Notes: generated by a model from the sequence alone, not told the origin. A stretch of 64,000 nucleotides of DNA from Streptomyces sp. ITFR-21 (GCF_031844685.1 NZ_CP134605.1:2017501-2081500); one strand, 5' to 3'. Counted from the first letter of the stretch, positions 1 to 9,995 are shown. Program-made: numbers and translations.

Positions 1-2
1 CG

Positions 3-971
3 ATGGTCGAGCCGCTGCACGACTGCGTACGGGACACCACCTCGCTGCGGTACGTCGTGGTCGCCGAGACGCCGGAGGGCGGGGCGCGTCCGGCGGGCGC
101 CACCGCCGCGGCGGCGCGGGGCACCTCGGCGGCGAAGACACCGGCGGTCGACCCGCTCCCCGCGCCGCCGCTGTGCTCCGGCGGGGTGGTCCGGCACGCG
201 ATCACCTTCACCGTCAGACCGGGCAGCGAGCCGGAGGTGGCCCGCATCCTGGCCGGCTACCGGTCGCCGCAGGCCCAGGTGGACGACGCCACACGGCTGT
301 TGCGGACCTCGCTGTTCATGGACGGCAACCGGGTGGTGCGGGCCGTCGAGGTGACCGGCGACCTCGGCAACGCGCTCCGGCACGTGGCCGCCCAGCCCGA
401 GGTCAAAGCGGTGGAGGAGGCGATCAACCCGTATCTGGAGGAACGGCGGGACCTGACCGACGGCGCGTCGGCGCGGGCCTTCTTCGCACGGGCGGCGCTG
501 CCTGCCGTCGAACACGTGCCGGCCTTTGGCCCGGCCGCACATCCCGCCGCACATCCCGCCGCACATCCGGACGCGGGCCCGGACGCGGGCCCGGACGCGG
601 GCCCGGACGCGGGCCCGGACGCGGGCCCGGACGCGCACCCGGCCCGGCGGTCGGCCGCCGGTACCGGCGCCGCCGGCGACCGGACCGCGGGCGGCCACCG
701 GCCCTCCGACGTGGTCAGGCACGCCTTCGTCCACCCCGTCGACGGCTCCCAGGGACCGGCCGAGGCGCGCCGGCTGGCCGCCCTCGACGCGGAGGCCGCG
801 GCCGACCCCGGTCAGCCGATCGTGGCGAGCACCGTCTTCCAGCGCGGTGACGTGCTGGTCCGGGTGGTGGACGTACGGGCCGGCGCCGGCGCCGGCGCGG
901 TGGCGCGCGGTGGCCGGGCGATGTCGCCGATCACCGACCGCACCTCCGCCCCGGCCTCCGCCCTCGCCTGA
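3..971 (+). CDS. whiE-ORFI: SchA/CurD-like protein of spore-pigment cluster (WhiE ORFI type)
   Basis: The 322-residue product carries a SchA/CurD-like domain at about residues 62-175 (starting VVRHAITF, then [16 protein letters not shown] and EAINPYLEE). A shorter related unit follows at about 238-300 ([10 protein letters not shown] ... VLVRVVDV), suggesting internal duplication. Proteins of this family sit first in whiE/sch/cur spore-pigment loci; their biochemical role is not established. A Pro/Ala/His/Asp/Gly linker made of short tandem repeats separates the units. The first ATG lies only 2 bases from the window edge, so the true start may be upstream. The cupin gene follows after 56 bp in the same direction. 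Family call is confident; function unknown. Confidence 0.8.
   Translation: MVEPLHDCVRDTTSLRYVVVAETPEGGARPAGATAAAARGTSAAKTPAVDPLPAPPLCSGGVVRHAITFTVRPGSEPEVARILAGYRSPQAQVDDATRLLRTSLFMDGNRVVRAVEVTGDLGNALRHVAAQPEVKAVEEAINPYLEERRDLTDGASARAFFARAALPAVEHVPAFGPAAHPAAHPAAHPDAGPDAGPDAGPDAGPDAGPDAHPARRSAAGTGAAGDRTAGGHRPSDVVRHAFVHPVDGSQGPAEARRLAALDAEAAADPGQPIVASTVFQRGDVLVRVVDVRAGAGAGAVARGGRAMSPITDRTSAPASALA
535..637. repeat. 12-bp tandem repeats inside the SchA-like gene
   Basis: Two successive 12-bp tandem arrays lie in frame. The first encodes about three copies of His-Pro-Ala-Ala, the second about five copies of Pro-Asp-Ala-Gly. Because the unit is a multiple of three, copy-number change would not shift the frame. 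It forms the linker between the two SchA-like units. Confidence 0.85.
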
Positions 972-1027
972 CCCCGTCCCCGGAACGACCGGCGCCCAGC
1001 GCCTCGCACCCCCCAGGAGCAGCAGCC

Positions 1028-1468
1028 ATGACCGAACGGCAACCCCTCATCGTCCACCTGGACGACACCACTCCCAACCGCCGCCGCGGCGGTGATCTGC
1101 GGGCCATGCTCACTCCGGCGACGGTCGGAGCGACCAGCGGGTTCATGGGGATGGCGCTGATCCGGCCCGGGGAGCGGATCGGGGAGCACTACCACCCGTA
1201 CTCCGAGGAGTTCGTGTACGTCGTCAGCGGGCACCTGGAGGTGGACCTCGACGGGGTGAGCCACCCGCTGCGCCCGGACCAGGGCCTGCTGATCCCGGTG
1301 GACCAGCGGCACCGGTTCCGCAACGTCGGCGACACCGAGGCACGGATGGTCTTCCACCTGGGGCCGCTGGCGCCCCGGCCGGAACTCGGGCACGTGGACA
1401 CGGAGCTCACCGAAGCGGCCGAGGCGGGGGCGGGAGCGCCCCCCGACCCGGCCGGGGCCCGCGCGTGA
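1028..1468 (+). CDS. whiE-ORFII: Cupin-domain protein of spore-pigment cluster (WhiE ORFII type)
   Basis: A 146-residue single-domain cupin. The metal-binding motif 1 is visible as [17 protein letters not shown], with its two His and Glu, and motif 2 as [10 protein letters not shown]. Small cupins of this type are the second conserved gene in whiE-type loci, probably acting on the nascent or cyclised polyketide, but the reaction is unproven. An AGGAGC ribosome site precedes the ATG. The stop overlaps the GTG start of the KS-alpha gene (GTGA), implying translational coupling. The C-terminal 20 residues are low-complexity Ala/Gly/Pro. Confidence 0.82.
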   Translation: MTERQPLIVHLDDTTPNRRRGGDLRAMLTPATVGATSGFMGMALIRPGERIGEHYHPYSEEFVYVVSGHLEVDLDGVSHPLRPDQGLLIPVDQRHRFRNVGDTEARMVFHLGPLAPRPELGHVDTELTEAAEAGAGAPPDPAGARA

Positions 1469-2733
1469 ACCGGCGGGTGGCGGTCACCGGGCTGGGGGTG
1501 GTCGCCCCCGGCGGCATCGGTGTGCCGGCCTTCTGGGACCTGCTCACCGCCGGCCGGACCGCGACCCGGGGCATCACCCTCTTCGACCCGGCGGGCTTCC
1601 GGTCCCGGATCGCCGCCGAGTGCGACTTCGACGCCCCGGCGGCGGGGCCCGGCCCGGAGCGGGCCGAACCGGCCGACCGCTACATCCGGTTCGCGCTGGC
1701 CGCGGCCCGCGAGGCGGTCGCCGACAGCGGCCTGGACCTGGCGGCGGCCGACCCGTGGCGGGTCGGCACCTCGCTCGGCTCGGCGGTGGGCGGCACCACC
1801 CGGCTGGAGCGCGACTATGTGGCGGTCAGCGGCGGCGGCAGCCGCTGGGACGTGGACCACACCCGGGCGGGACCGCATCTGCACCGGGCCTTCCAGCCCA
1901 GTGCGCTCGCCTCCGAGGTGGCCGAGGACCTGGGCGTGTTCGGACCGGTGCAGACCGTCTCCACCGGCTGCACCTCGGGTCTGGACGCGGTGGGCCACGC
2001 CTTCCACCTGATCCAGGAGGGCAAGGCCGACGTGATCGTGGCGGGCGCCGCCGACTCCCCGATCTCCCCGATCACGGTGGCCTGCTTCGACGCGATCAAG
2101 GCCACCTCGACCCGCAACGACGACCCGGCGCACGCCTCCCGTCCCTTCGACGCCGAACGGGACGGCTTCGTACTCGGCGAGGGCGGCGCGGTGCTGCTGC
2201 TGGAGGAGTGGGAGCACGCCCGCCGCCGGGGCGCCCGGATCCACTGCGAACTGCGCGGCTTCGCCACCTTCGGCAACGCCCACCACATGACGGGGCTGAC
2301 CACCGAGGGACTGGAGATGTCCCGGGCGATCGACCACGCGCTGGCCGACGCCCGGCTCGACCCGACCGGTGTCGACTACGTCAACGCGCACGGCTCCGGC
2401 ACCAAGCAGAACGACCGGCACGAGACCGCGGCCGTCAAACGGTCGCTGGGCGAGCACGCCCACGCGGTGCCGATGAGTTCGATCAAGTCGATGGTCGGGC
2501 ACTCGCTCGGCGCCATCGGCGCGATCGAACTCGCCGCCTGCGCGCTGGCGCTGGCCAACGGCGTGATCCCGCCCACCGCGAACTACGAGACGCCGGACCC
2601 GGAGTGCGACCTGGACTACGTGCCGCGGACCGCGCGGCAGGCCCGGCTGCGGTCGGTGCTGTCGGTGGGCAGCGGGTTCGGCGGCTTCCAGTCCGCGGTG
2701 GTGCTCGCCCGGCCGGAGAGGAGCAGGGTATGA
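1465..2733 (+). CDS. whiE-ORFIII: Type II PKS ketosynthase alpha (spore pigment)
   Basis: A 422-residue beta-ketoacyl synthase, the usual length for a type II PKS KS-alpha. The catalytic triad is complete: Cys169 in STGCTSG, His309 in VNAHGSGT and His346 in SMVGHSLG, the same numbering as the actinorhodin enzyme. It performs decarboxylative Claisen condensations on ACP-bound malonyl units as a heterodimer with KS-beta. It starts with a GTG that overlaps the cupin stop, and its stop overlaps the KS-beta ATG (ATGA), so the three genes are translationally coupled. Neighbouring cupin, ACP and cyclases place it in a whiE-type spore-pigment pathway. Confidence 0.95.
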   Translation: MNRRVAVTGLGVVAPGGIGVPAFWDLLTAGRTATRGITLFDPAGFRSRIAAECDFDAPAAGPGPERAEPADRYIRFALAAAREAVADSGLDLAAADPWRVGTSLGSAVGGTTRLERDYVAVSGGGSRWDVDHTRAGPHLHRAFQPSALASEVAEDLGVFGPVQTVSTGCTSGLDAVGHAFHLIQEGKADVIVAGAADSPISPITVACFDAIKATSTRNDDPAHASRPFDAERDGFVLGEGGAVLLLEEWEHARRRGARIHCELRGFATFGNAHHMTGLTTEGLEMSRAIDHALADARLDPTGVDYVNAHGSGTKQNDRHETAAVKRSLGEHAHAVPMSSIKSMVGHSLGAIGAIELAACALALANGVIPPTANYETPDPECDLDYVPRTARQARLRSVLSVGSGFGGFQSAVVLARPERSRV

Positions 2734-4085
2734 ACGGGGCCGTCCCGCAGGGGAGTTCTGCCGGGTCACCGGGGGCACCGGACTCGGCCGGTTCGCCGGG
2801 GTCACCGGGGTCACGCGGCTCGCGCGGCTCGCGCGGCTCACGCGGCTCACGCGGTCCGCGCCGGGCGGTGGTCACCGGGCTCGGCGTGATCGCGCCCAAC
2901 GGCATCGGTACCGACGCCTTCTGGAAGGCGGTCCAGATGGGCACCGCGGTGCTCGGACCCGTCACCCGGGAGGGCTGCGCCGACCTGCCGCTGCGGGTGG
3001 CCGGCGAGGTGGCCGGCTTCGACCCGGAGGCGGTGGTGGAAAGCCGCTTCCTCGTCCAGACCGACCGCTTCACCCACTTCGCCATGGCCGCCGCCGAACT
3101 GGCCCTGGCCGACGCCCGGCTGGCGGCCGACCCGGACCGCCCCTACGCGGTGGGCGTGGTCACCGCGGCGGGCTCCGGCGGCGGCGCCTTCGGGCAGGCC
3201 GAGTTGCAGCAGCTGTGGGGCCAGGGGCCGTCGTTCGTCGGCCCTTACCAGTCCATCGCCTGGTTCTACGCGGCCAGCACCGGCCAGATCTCCATCCGGG
3301 GCGGCTTCCGCGGCCCCTGCGGAGTGCTGGCCGACGACGAACCCGGCGGCCTGGACGCCTTCGCGCACGCCTGCCGCACCATCCGGCGCGGTACGGACGC
3401 GATGGTGGTGGGCGCCACCGAGGCGCCGCTGGCCCCGTACTCGGTGGTGTGCCAGCTCGGCTATCGCGAGCTCAGCCTGTCCGCGGACCCGCGCCGGGCC
3501 TATCTGCCGTTCACCGCCGACGCCTGCGGCTTCGCGCCTGCCGAGGGCGGCGCGATGTTCGTGGTGGAGGACGAGGAGGCGGCGGCGCGGCGCGGCGCCA
3601 AGGCCCGCGCGGTGGTCGCCGGGCACGCCTCGACCTTCACCGGCACCGGCGGCTGGGACCGGTCCCGGCAGGGCCTGGCGCGGGCGATCGACGGCGCGCT
3701 GGCGGAGGCGGGGTGCCGGCCCGAGGAGGTGGACGTGGTGTTCGCCGACGCGCTGGCGGTGCCCGACGCCGACCGGGCCGAGGCGCTGGCCATCGCCGAC
3801 GCGCTCGGCCCGCGGGCCGCGACCGTGCCCGTCACCGCGCCCAAGTCCGGTTTCGGCCGGGCCTACTGCGCCGCCGGGGCGCTCGACGTGGCCGCCGCGG
3901 TGCTGGCCCTCGAACACGGGGTGGTGCCGCCGACGCCCAATGTCGCCGAGGTACGGCACGACCTCGACATCGTCACCGGCGAAGCCCGTACCGCGCCCCT
4001 GCGCACCGCGCTCGTCCTCAGCCGCGGGCTGATGGGCGGCAACTCGGCGCTGGTGCTGCGGCGCGGGCACGGCGACGAGCGCTGA
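2730..4085 (+). CDS. whiE-ORFIV: Type II PKS chain length factor (KS-beta)
   Basis: A 451-residue ketosynthase-like protein without the catalytic Cys, partnering KS-alpha and setting chain length. At the position of the usual KS-beta Gln the sequence reads DDEPGGLDA, with Glu204 where most KS-beta proteins have Gln. The start at 2730 has a strong GGAGAGGAG site and a 4-bp overlap with KS-alpha. It adds about 40 residues of Gly/Ser/Arg repeats ([10 protein letters not shown]) before the normal family start ([12 protein letters not shown]). An internal GTG at 2868 would give a conventional N-terminus but has no obvious ribosome site. Identity is certain; the start is less so. Confidence 0.93.
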   Translation: MNGAVPQGSSAGSPGAPDSAGSPGSPGSRGSRGSRGSRGSRGPRRAVVTGLGVIAPNGIGTDAFWKAVQMGTAVLGPVTREGCADLPLRVAGEVAGFDPEAVVESRFLVQTDRFTHFAMAAAELALADARLAADPDRPYAVGVVTAAGSGGGAFGQAELQQLWGQGPSFVGPYQSIAWFYAASTGQISIRGGFRGPCGVLADDEPGGLDAFAHACRTIRRGTDAMVVGATEAPLAPYSVVCQLGYRELSLSADPRRAYLPFTADACGFAPAEGGAMFVVEDEEAAARRGAKARAVVAGHASTFTGTGGWDRSRQGLARAIDGALAEAGCRPEEVDVVFADALAVPDADRAEALAIADALGPRAATVPVTAPKSGFGRAYCAAGALDVAAAVLALEHGVVPPTPNVAEVRHDLDIVTGEARTAPLRTALVLSRGLMGGNSALVLRRGHGDER

Positions 4086-4151
4086 CCCCCGGGCCGCCGC
4101 GTCCCCGGCGGCCCGGGCCCCCGAGCCCCACCCCAGAAGGAGAGGCAACCG

Positions 4152-4409
4152 ATGAACGCACCCGTCACGTACGAGGAACTCGCCGCCCTGATGAAGGGTC
4201 GCGCCGGAGTCTCGGTGGACCCGCAGGACATGGCGGGCCGGCCCGACGCGACCTTCGAGGAGTTCGAACTGGACTCGCTCGGCCTGCTCGGCATCGTCGC
4301 CGAGCTGGAGAAGCGCTACGAGCGCCCGATCGGCGAGGACGCGGAGACCTGCAAGACCCCGCGTGCCTTCCTGGAAAACGTCAACGCCCAGCTGACCGCA
4401 GGAGTCTGA
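4152..4409 (+). CDS. whiE-ORFV: Type II PKS acyl carrier protein
   Basis: An 85-residue acidic ACP with the 4'-phosphopantetheine attachment motif ELDSLGLLG; Ser42 is the modified residue. It carries the growing polyketide between the KS-alpha/KS-beta dimer and the downstream cyclases. AGAAGGAGAGG upstream is a strong ribosome site. The 66-bp gap from the KS-beta stop is the largest within the cluster core and may allow separate, high-level translation of the carrier protein. The order KS-KS-ACP-ARO/CYC matches whiE-type loci. Confidence 0.95.
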   Translation: MNAPVTYEELAALMKGRAGVSVDPQDMAGRPDATFEEFELDSLGLLGIVAELEKRYERPIGEDAETCKTPRAFLENVNAQLTAGV

Positions 4410-4883
<474 letters not shown>

Positions 4884-4887
4884 CCGC

Positions 4888-5208
4888 ATGCACCGCTCAC
4901 TCATCGTCGCCCGCATGAAGCCGGGCTCCGCGACGGACATCGCGGCCACCTTCGCCGCTTCCGACGAGGGCGAACTGCCGGGCCTGATCGGGGTGACCGG
5001 CCGCAGCCTGTTCCAGTTCGGCGACCTGTACCTGCACCTGATCGAGGCGGAACGGCCGCCGGGGCCGGAGGTGGCCCGGCTGAAGGACCACCCGGAGTTC
5101 CGCGGCATCAGCGACAACCTGACCGCGTACATCGAGGCGTACGACCCGCGGACCTGGCGCGGGCCGCAGGACGCGATGGCCCAGGAGTTCTACCGCTGGC
5201 AGCGCTGA
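4888..5208 (+). CDS. whiE-ORFVII: TcmI-type polyketide cyclase (WhiE ORFVII type)
   Basis: A 106-residue protein of the small ferredoxin-like polyketide cyclase family (TcmI/WhiE ORFVII). Recognisable segments are the N-terminal RSLIVARMKPG, LFQFGDLYLHLIE, and the C-terminal PRTWRGPQDAMAQEFYRW. It probably closes later rings of the spore-pigment precursor. It starts 4 bp after the aromatase stop and is the last gene of the operon; a strong hairpin follows 21 bp downstream. The divergent FAD hydroxylase typical of whiE loci (ORFVIII) is not in this window and could lie before base 1. Confidence 0.9.
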   Translation: MHRSLIVARMKPGSATDIAATFAASDEGELPGLIGVTGRSLFQFGDLYLHLIEAERPPGPEVARLKDHPEFRGISDNLTAYIEAYDPRTWRGPQDAMAQEFYRWQR

Positions 5209-5229
5209 CCGGCCGGCGGCGTCGAACGA

Positions 5230-5269
5230 GGTCCGCCCGTACCCCCCTTCGCGGGGGTACGGGCGGACC
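5230..5269. terminator. Bidirectional hairpin between convergent genes
   Basis: A perfect 17-bp inverted repeat (5230-5246 with 5253-5269) encloses a 6-nt loop, in the gap between the end of the pigment operon and the end of the convergent methyltransferase gene. There is no long T-tract, which is common for actinobacterial terminators. Confidence 0.8.
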
Positions 5270-5292
5270 GCTGTGTGCCGGCCGCCGGCCGG

Positions 5293-6375
5293 TCAGCCGG
5301 CGACCACGGCCTCGAAGGCGTGCAGATAGCCGTTGACCGGGCGGACCTCCTCGACGGCGAGGCCGGCGTCGGTCAGCAGCGCGGTCAGGCTCGCCTCGGA
5401 GTGCTTGGCGCCGCCGACGTTGAGCAGCAGCAGCAGGTCCATGGCGGTGGTGAAGCGCATGGAGGGGCTGTCGTCCACCAGGTTCTCGATCACCAGGACC
5501 CGGGCGCCGGGGGCCGCGGCGGTCACCACGTTGCGCAGCGTCGCGCGGGTGCTGTCGTCGTCCCACTCCAGGATGTTCTTGATGACGTAGAGGTCGGCCT
5601 CGACCGGGATCGCCGCCCGGCAGTCGCCCGGCACCAGCCGGACCCGGTCGGCCAGCGAACCGCCCTCGCGCAGCCGGGGGTCGGCGTTCGCCACGACCGC
5701 GGGCAGGTCGAGCAGCGTGCCGTGCAGCCCCGGGTCGCGCTCCAGCAGCCCGGCCAGCACGAAGCCCTGGCCGCCGCCGATGTCGGCGACGCTGGTCACG
5801 CCGGTGAGGTCGACGTACGCGGCCAGGTCCTGGGCGGCCTGCCGGCTGGAGGAGGTCATCGCCCGGTCGAACACCCGGGCGGACTCGCCGCCTTCGCTGT
5901 GCAGGTAGTCGAAGAAGCTCTTGCCGAAGGCGTCCTCGAAGACGCCGGTACCGGTCCTGACCGCGTCGGCCAGTCGCGGCCAGACCTGCCAGGTCCACGG
6001 TTCGGTGCACCACAGGGCGATGTGGCGCAGGCTGCCGGGCGAGTCCTCGCGCAGCAGCAGCGACGTCTCGGTGTGGGCGAAGCGGCCGTCGCCGGTCTCG
6101 GCGAAGACCTGGTGGCTGGTCAGGGCGCCGAGCAGCCGGCGCAGCGGCGCGGCCTGGACGTCCAGTCGGCGGGCCAGTTCGGCCGCGGTCGCCGGGGTGC
6201 CGGGGTCCAGCGCGTCGGCGAGGCCGAGGGTGGCCGCGGCGCGCACCGCGGCGGCCGCAGCGGCGCCGAAGACGATCTCGCGCAGGCGCATGGCCGGCTG
6301 GGGCGAGGAGGGCGCGGCCGGTTCGCCTGCGGGCTGCGCGGTCGCGGTCGGGGACTTGGCGGGCGCGGTCGTCAT
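5293..6375 (-). CDS. SAM-dependent O-methyltransferase
   Basis: A 360-residue class I methyltransferase of the plant/TcmN-type O-methyltransferase family. The N-terminal half is the winged-helix dimerisation domain (about 30-110). SAM motif I is VADIGGGQG at about 196-204. In the family a catalytic His lies in a KxxLHDW motif; here the segment reads KNILEWDDD, with Glu270 in that region, so the chemistry may differ. It converges on the pigment operon and could methylate the pigment, but it is separately transcribed. The first 28 residues are low-complexity Ala/Pro. An AGAAAGG site precedes the ATG. Confidence 0.85.
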   Translation of the reverse strand: MTTAPAKSPTATAQPAGEPAAPSSPQPAMRLREIVFGAAAAAAVRAAATLGLADALDPGTPATAAELARRLDVQAAPLRRLLGALTSHQVFAETGDGRFAHTETSLLLREDSPGSLRHIALWCTEPWTWQVWPRLADAVRTGTGVFEDAFGKSFFDYLHSEGGESARVFDRAMTSSSRQAAQDLAAYVDLTGVTSVADIGGGQGFVLAGLLERDPGLHGTLLDLPAVVANADPRLREGGSLADRVRLVPGDCRAAIPVEADLYVIKNILEWDDDSTRATLRNVVTAAAPGARVLVIENLVDDSPSMRFTTAMDLLLLLNVGGAKHSEASLTALLTDAGLAVEEVRPVNGYLHAFEAVVAG

Positions 6376-6448
6376 CGGGCCGCCTTTCTCTTCGGGGTGT
6401 GGACGGGGTGGGGTGTCGCGTCGCCGGGTGCCGCCCGGGTGGGGCCGG

Positions 6449-7525
6449 TCAGCACCGGCCGGCGGGCAGCGAGACCCGGCAGACGTTGCCGGTGACGCTG
6501 TTGCCGGTCCCGGCGTCCCAGCCGGCGATGTCCGCCGGGCCGTTGGACGCCAGCACGTTGTCCCGGACGGTGTTGTCGGTGTTGGGCACGCCGACGAAGC
6601 TGCGGAAGAACACCACTCCGCCGGACATCGTGGAGTCCCCGGTGTTGCCGGCGACGGTGTTGCGCTCGACCGTCGTGTCCTCCACGCCGGTCAGCACGAT
6701 GCCGGCGCCCTGGACGTACGGCAGGCGGCTGCCGGCGGGGCAGTAGCGGGTGTTGTCGGTCACCGAGTTGTCCCGTACGGACAGGTGGCCGGCGCGTGGC
6801 AGCCCTTCGTCGCCGACGACGAACATCCCGGCGCAGTTGCCGCTCGCCGCGTTGGCCTGGACGGTCAGGTTGCGGACCCGCCGGAGCACGACCCCGGTCT
6901 TGTTCCCGGTCAGCGCGTTGCCGCTCACCACGGCGCCCTGCGTGTCGAGGGCGCCGCCCTCCTCGTCGACGGTGTTGGCCAGGAAGATGCCGGCTTCGCC
7001 GTTGTCCCGGGCGGCGTTGCCCACCAGCCGGCCGCGTACGGACTTCTGCTGCCCGATCCCGTACTGGCCGTTGCCGTCGGCGCGCACCCCCTGCACGGTC
7101 ATCGCGTCGGTCCCGGTGCCCGCGATGCCGTACCTCGCGAAGCCGGTGACGGTCAGCGCCTCGATCCGCACCCCGGTCAGGGGGCGGTCCTGCGTACCCG
7201 CCACGCAGATCCCGACGTCGGCGCAGGCGTCGGCCGCCTTGGCCGCCGGGCTCGGCGCGGCCGGCGGCTCCAGCACCACCTGGTCGGCGCCGGCGCCGCG
7301 GACCGTCAGGTCCGGCGTGGTGATCCTCAGGTTCTCCCGGTAGGTGCCGGCGGCGACCGTGATCGTGTCCCCCGGCCCGGCCGCGTCGATCGCCGCCTGG
7401 ATCGACTCCCCCGCGGCGACCGTCCGCTCCGCCCCCGCGGCCGGGCTCGCCCCGGCCAGTGCGAACACCGCGGCCAGACCCGCCGCCGTCCCCACCGCCC
7501 GCCGCCATCGCCGTAGCTCGCGCAT
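6449..7525 (-). CDS. Secreted right-handed parallel beta-helix protein
   Basis: A 358-residue protein with a signal peptide (RRWRR, hydrophobic core, cleavage near SPAAGA-ER). It then carries a pectate-lyase-like beta-helix entry (GESIQAAIDAAGPGDTITVAAGTY) followed by repeated N-T-x-x-x-N rungs typical of PbH1/NosD-like domains. Such folds bind or cleave polysaccharide, but no catalytic site is evident. Two Cys pairs may form extracellular disulphides. It ends with a Cys-rich tail (GNVCRVSLPAGRC) and has no membrane anchor. It lies 73 bp upstream of the methyltransferase on the same strand. Substrate unknown. Confidence 0.75.
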   Translation of the reverse strand: MRELRRWRRAVGTAAGLAAVFALAGASPAAGAERTVAAGESIQAAIDAAGPGDTITVAAGTYRENLRITTPDLTVRGAGADQVVLEPPAAPSPAAKAADACADVGICVAGTQDRPLTGVRIEALTVTGFARYGIAGTGTDAMTVQGVRADGNGQYGIGQQKSVRGRLVGNAARDNGEAGIFLANTVDEEGGALDTQGAVVSGNALTGNKTGVVLRRVRNLTVQANAASGNCAGMFVVGDEGLPRAGHLSVRDNSVTDNTRYCPAGSRLPYVQGAGIVLTGVEDTTVERNTVAGNTGDSTMSGGVVFFRSFVGVPNTDNTVRDNVLASNGPADIAGWDAGTGNSVTGNVCRVSLPAGRC

Positions 7526-7749
7526 CAGCAGACCCGCTTCCCTTTTCTCATGGCGTCCTTCTCGTGACGTTTCGCGTGACGTCTGGTCATGCCGTTTCCG
7601 GTGGCGTGCCAGGGCGTACCGGACGGGCCCGCCGCTTCGAAGCTACGAGCGGACCGGACACCTCGCCACAATTGACCCTCCAACCGGGCCGTGCGGGCGC
7701 CGCCGGCGGATCCCGGCGGCGGACCGCCGTCCCGCGGCGCCCGGCGGGG

Positions 7750-9153
7750 TCAGCGGTGGCGGCGCCTGAGGGGGATACGGCGGTGGCCGGAGGAGGGCGG
7801 CAGGGGGGCGCCGGCGGCGCGGGGCTCGCGGAGGTCGCGGGGCTCGCGGAGGTCGCGGGCCAGCCGGACCCGGATCTCGGCGCCGCCGAGCACGCTGCGG
7901 CCGATCGCCACGTCGCCGCCGGTGGACTCGGCGACCCGGCGGACGATGTCGAGGCCGAGGCCGGTGGAGCCCCGGCCGCCGTCCCCGTGGCCGCGGCGGA
8001 CGGCGGCGGCGGGGTCGGCGACACCGGGGCCGGCGTCGGAGACCAGGACGACGACGGTCTCGTCGGAGCTGTGGACGTCGACCGCGAAGGCGGTGCCGAC
8101 GGGGGTGTGCCGGAAAACGTTGCCGAGCATGGCGTCGAGGGCGGCGGTGAGTTCGGCGCGGGCCACCGGGACGCGGACCGGCCGGTCGGCGCCGGCGGTC
8201 CTGGCCTCGCGGTCCTCGTCCTCCGCGAGCGCGGACCAGAAGGCCATCCGTTCCAGCACGACCTCGGCGGCGTCGCAGCCGGGCGACAGTGCGGCGGGGG
8301 TGCGGTGTTCGCGGGCCGTACGGATGATCTGGTCCACCTCGCCCTCCAGTTGGTCGACGGCGGCCCGGGTCTGGTCGGCGGCCGGGCCGTCCCCGAGGGA
8401 GGCGGCGTTGAGCCGGAGCACGGTCAGCGGGGTCCGCAGCCGGTGGCTCAGGTCCGCCGCCAACTCACGCTCGGCGGCGAGCAGTCGTACGACCTGGTCG
8501 GCCATCGCGTTGAAGGCCGCGGCGGCGGCCCGCAGTTCGGCCGGTCCCGCCTCCGGGACCCGGACCCCGAGGTCGCCCTCCCCCAGCCGGCGGGCGGCGC
8601 CCGCCAGCCGCACCGCGGGCCGGACCGTCCGGCTGCCCAGCCGGTCCGCGACGGCCACCGAGGCGACGACCAGGCCGAGCCCCACGCCGGCCAGGATCAG
8701 CCAGGCGGCGGCGACACCGTGGGTGAGGTCACCGTCGGGCACGTAGACCTCGACGACGGCGATCCGGCCCGAGCTGACGGCGGTCGGCCGCAGCAGGGCC
8801 AGCCCGCCGGGGACCCGGACGGTCGCCGCCTCGCCCCGCGCGGAGACGCTCTCCAGCACGGCCCGGCCGACCCGGTGCGGGCCGAGGTCCACCGCGGCGG
8901 CGGACGCGGCGGCCGGCACCAGCAGGGCGATCCGGCGCTCGGCGCCCGCCTGCGTGGTGGCCAGCGCCAGCTCCAACCGGCCGCGGTCGGTGGTGATCGC
9001 CAGCGCGGGCGCGACCGCGGCGGCCTGCCGTTCGGCGTTGGTGAGCGCCCGGTCCCTGGCCAGTTCCCTGACGACCAGGCCCAGCGGGACCGCGAAGGCG
9101 ATGACCACCATCGCGGTGACGGCGAGGCAGACCCGCACCAGTGCCCATCTCAT
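7750..9153 (-). CDS. Sensor histidine kinase (HAMP, HisKA, HATPase)
   Basis: A 467-residue membrane kinase. TM1 is at about 8-28 and TM2 at about 148-170, bounding an extracytoplasmic sensor of about 120 residues. HAMP follows, then the HisKA phospho-acceptor His237 in DLSHRLRTPLT. The ATPase domain has N-box NVFRHTP, G1 DAGPGVADP and G2 GSTGLGLDIV. It should phosphorylate the response regulator encoded immediately upstream; its ATG overlaps that gene's TGA (ATGA). Upstream in-frame codons exist but fall inside the regulator gene. The ligand cannot be predicted. Confidence 0.93.
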   Translation of the reverse strand: MRWALVRVCLAVTAMVVIAFAVPLGLVVRELARDRALTNAERQAAAVAPALAITTDRGRLELALATTQAGAERRIALLVPAAASAAAVDLGPHRVGRAVLESVSARGEAATVRVPGGLALLRPTAVSSGRIAVVEVYVPDGDLTHGVAAAWLILAGVGLGLVVASVAVADRLGSRTVRPAVRLAGAARRLGEGDLGVRVPEAGPAELRAAAAAFNAMADQVVRLLAAERELAADLSHRLRTPLTVLRLNAASLGDGPAADQTRAAVDQLEGEVDQIIRTAREHRTPAALSPGCDAAEVVLERMAFWSALAEDEDREARTAGADRPVRVPVARAELTAALDAMLGNVFRHTPVGTAFAVDVHSSDETVVVLVSDAGPGVADPAAAVRRGHGDGGRGSTGLGLDIVRRVAESTGGDVAIGRSVLGGAEIRVRLARDLREPRDLREPRAAGAPLPPSSGHRRIPLRRRHR

Positions 9154-9842
9154 ACCGGGGGCTCCAGCTTCACGCCCACCCCGCGCAGCGTGTGCAGATA
9201 GCGGGGCCGCGCCGCCGTCTCGCCCAACTTCCGCCGCAGCCACGACAGATGGACGTCGATCGTCTGGTCGTCGCCGTAGGTCTGCTGCCACACCTCGGCG
9301 AGCAGCTCCCGCCGGGCCACCACCTCGCCGGGCCGCGCGGCGAGGAACGCCAGCAGGTCGAACTCCTTGCGGGTCAGGTCGAGTCCGGCGCCGTCGAGGG
9401 TCGCCAGCCGGCGCCGCACGTCGATCTCCAGGCCGCCGACCCGGATCGGCGCGCCCACCGCTGCCGCGGAGCCGCCCCGCGCGTGCGCCCGCCGCAGCAC
9501 CGCGGCCAGCCGCGCCGACAGGTGCTCGACGGAGAACGGCTTGACCAGGTAGTCGTCGGCGCCGGCGTTCAGCAGCCGCACCACCTCCGCCTCGTCGTCC
9601 CGGGCGGTGGCGACGATGACCGGTACGTCGCTGAGCCCGCGCAGCATCTTCAGCGCCTCCGACCCGTCCAGGTCCGGCAGCCCCAGGTCCAGGATCACCA
9701 CGTCGAACCCCACCTGCGCGACGTCGCGCAGCGCCTCCAGCGCCGTCCCCACACCCCGCACGGCGTGCGCCGCCTCCGTCAGATGCCGGATCAGCGCCGA
9801 CCGCACGAACGGGTCGTCCTCCACGACGAGCACACTTGCCAT
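9150..9842 (-). CDS. OmpR-family response regulator
   Basis: A 230-residue regulator. The receiver domain has the acidic pair E8/D9/D10, phospho-acceptor Asp52 in ILDLGLPD and the conserved Lys in YLVKPF. It is followed by an OmpR/PhoB winged-helix domain (LTRKEFDLLAFLAARPGEVV ... IDVHLSWLRRKLGE). It is the cognate partner of the overlapping histidine kinase. The gene diverges from a small membrane-anchored protein gene at 9996; the 153-bp gap between them is the likely autoregulated promoter region. The reading frame continues far upstream but ATG 9842 gives the standard family start. Confidence 0.95.
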   Translation of the reverse strand: MASVLVVEDDPFVRSALIRHLTEAAHAVRGVGTALEALRDVAQVGFDVVILDLGLPDLDGSEALKMLRGLSDVPVIVATARDDEAEVVRLLNAGADDYLVKPFSVEHLSARLAAVLRRAHARGGSAAAVGAPIRVGGLEIDVRRRLATLDGAGLDLTRKEFDLLAFLAARPGEVVARRELLAEVWQQTYGDDQTIDVHLSWLRRKLGETAARPRYLHTLRGVGVKLEPPV

Positions 9843-9995
9843 GCCCGGCAACCTAGCGCGTCCGCTCCGCGGCGTCCGCCGGCGTCCGGGACGCGGCCCC
9901 GGAGCCCCCGGGACGCCGCGGTGCGCGCCGCCAGGTCCCGCCCCCGGGGGACGGTGGCGTTCCGGGCGCGCGGGCCGGAGCTCGGCGGTGGCACT

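Noticed and set aside
5275..6495. 406-aa plus-strand frame opposite the methyltransferase
   Set aside because: Antisense shadow of a gene with clear methyltransferase motifs; the product has no recognisable domain.
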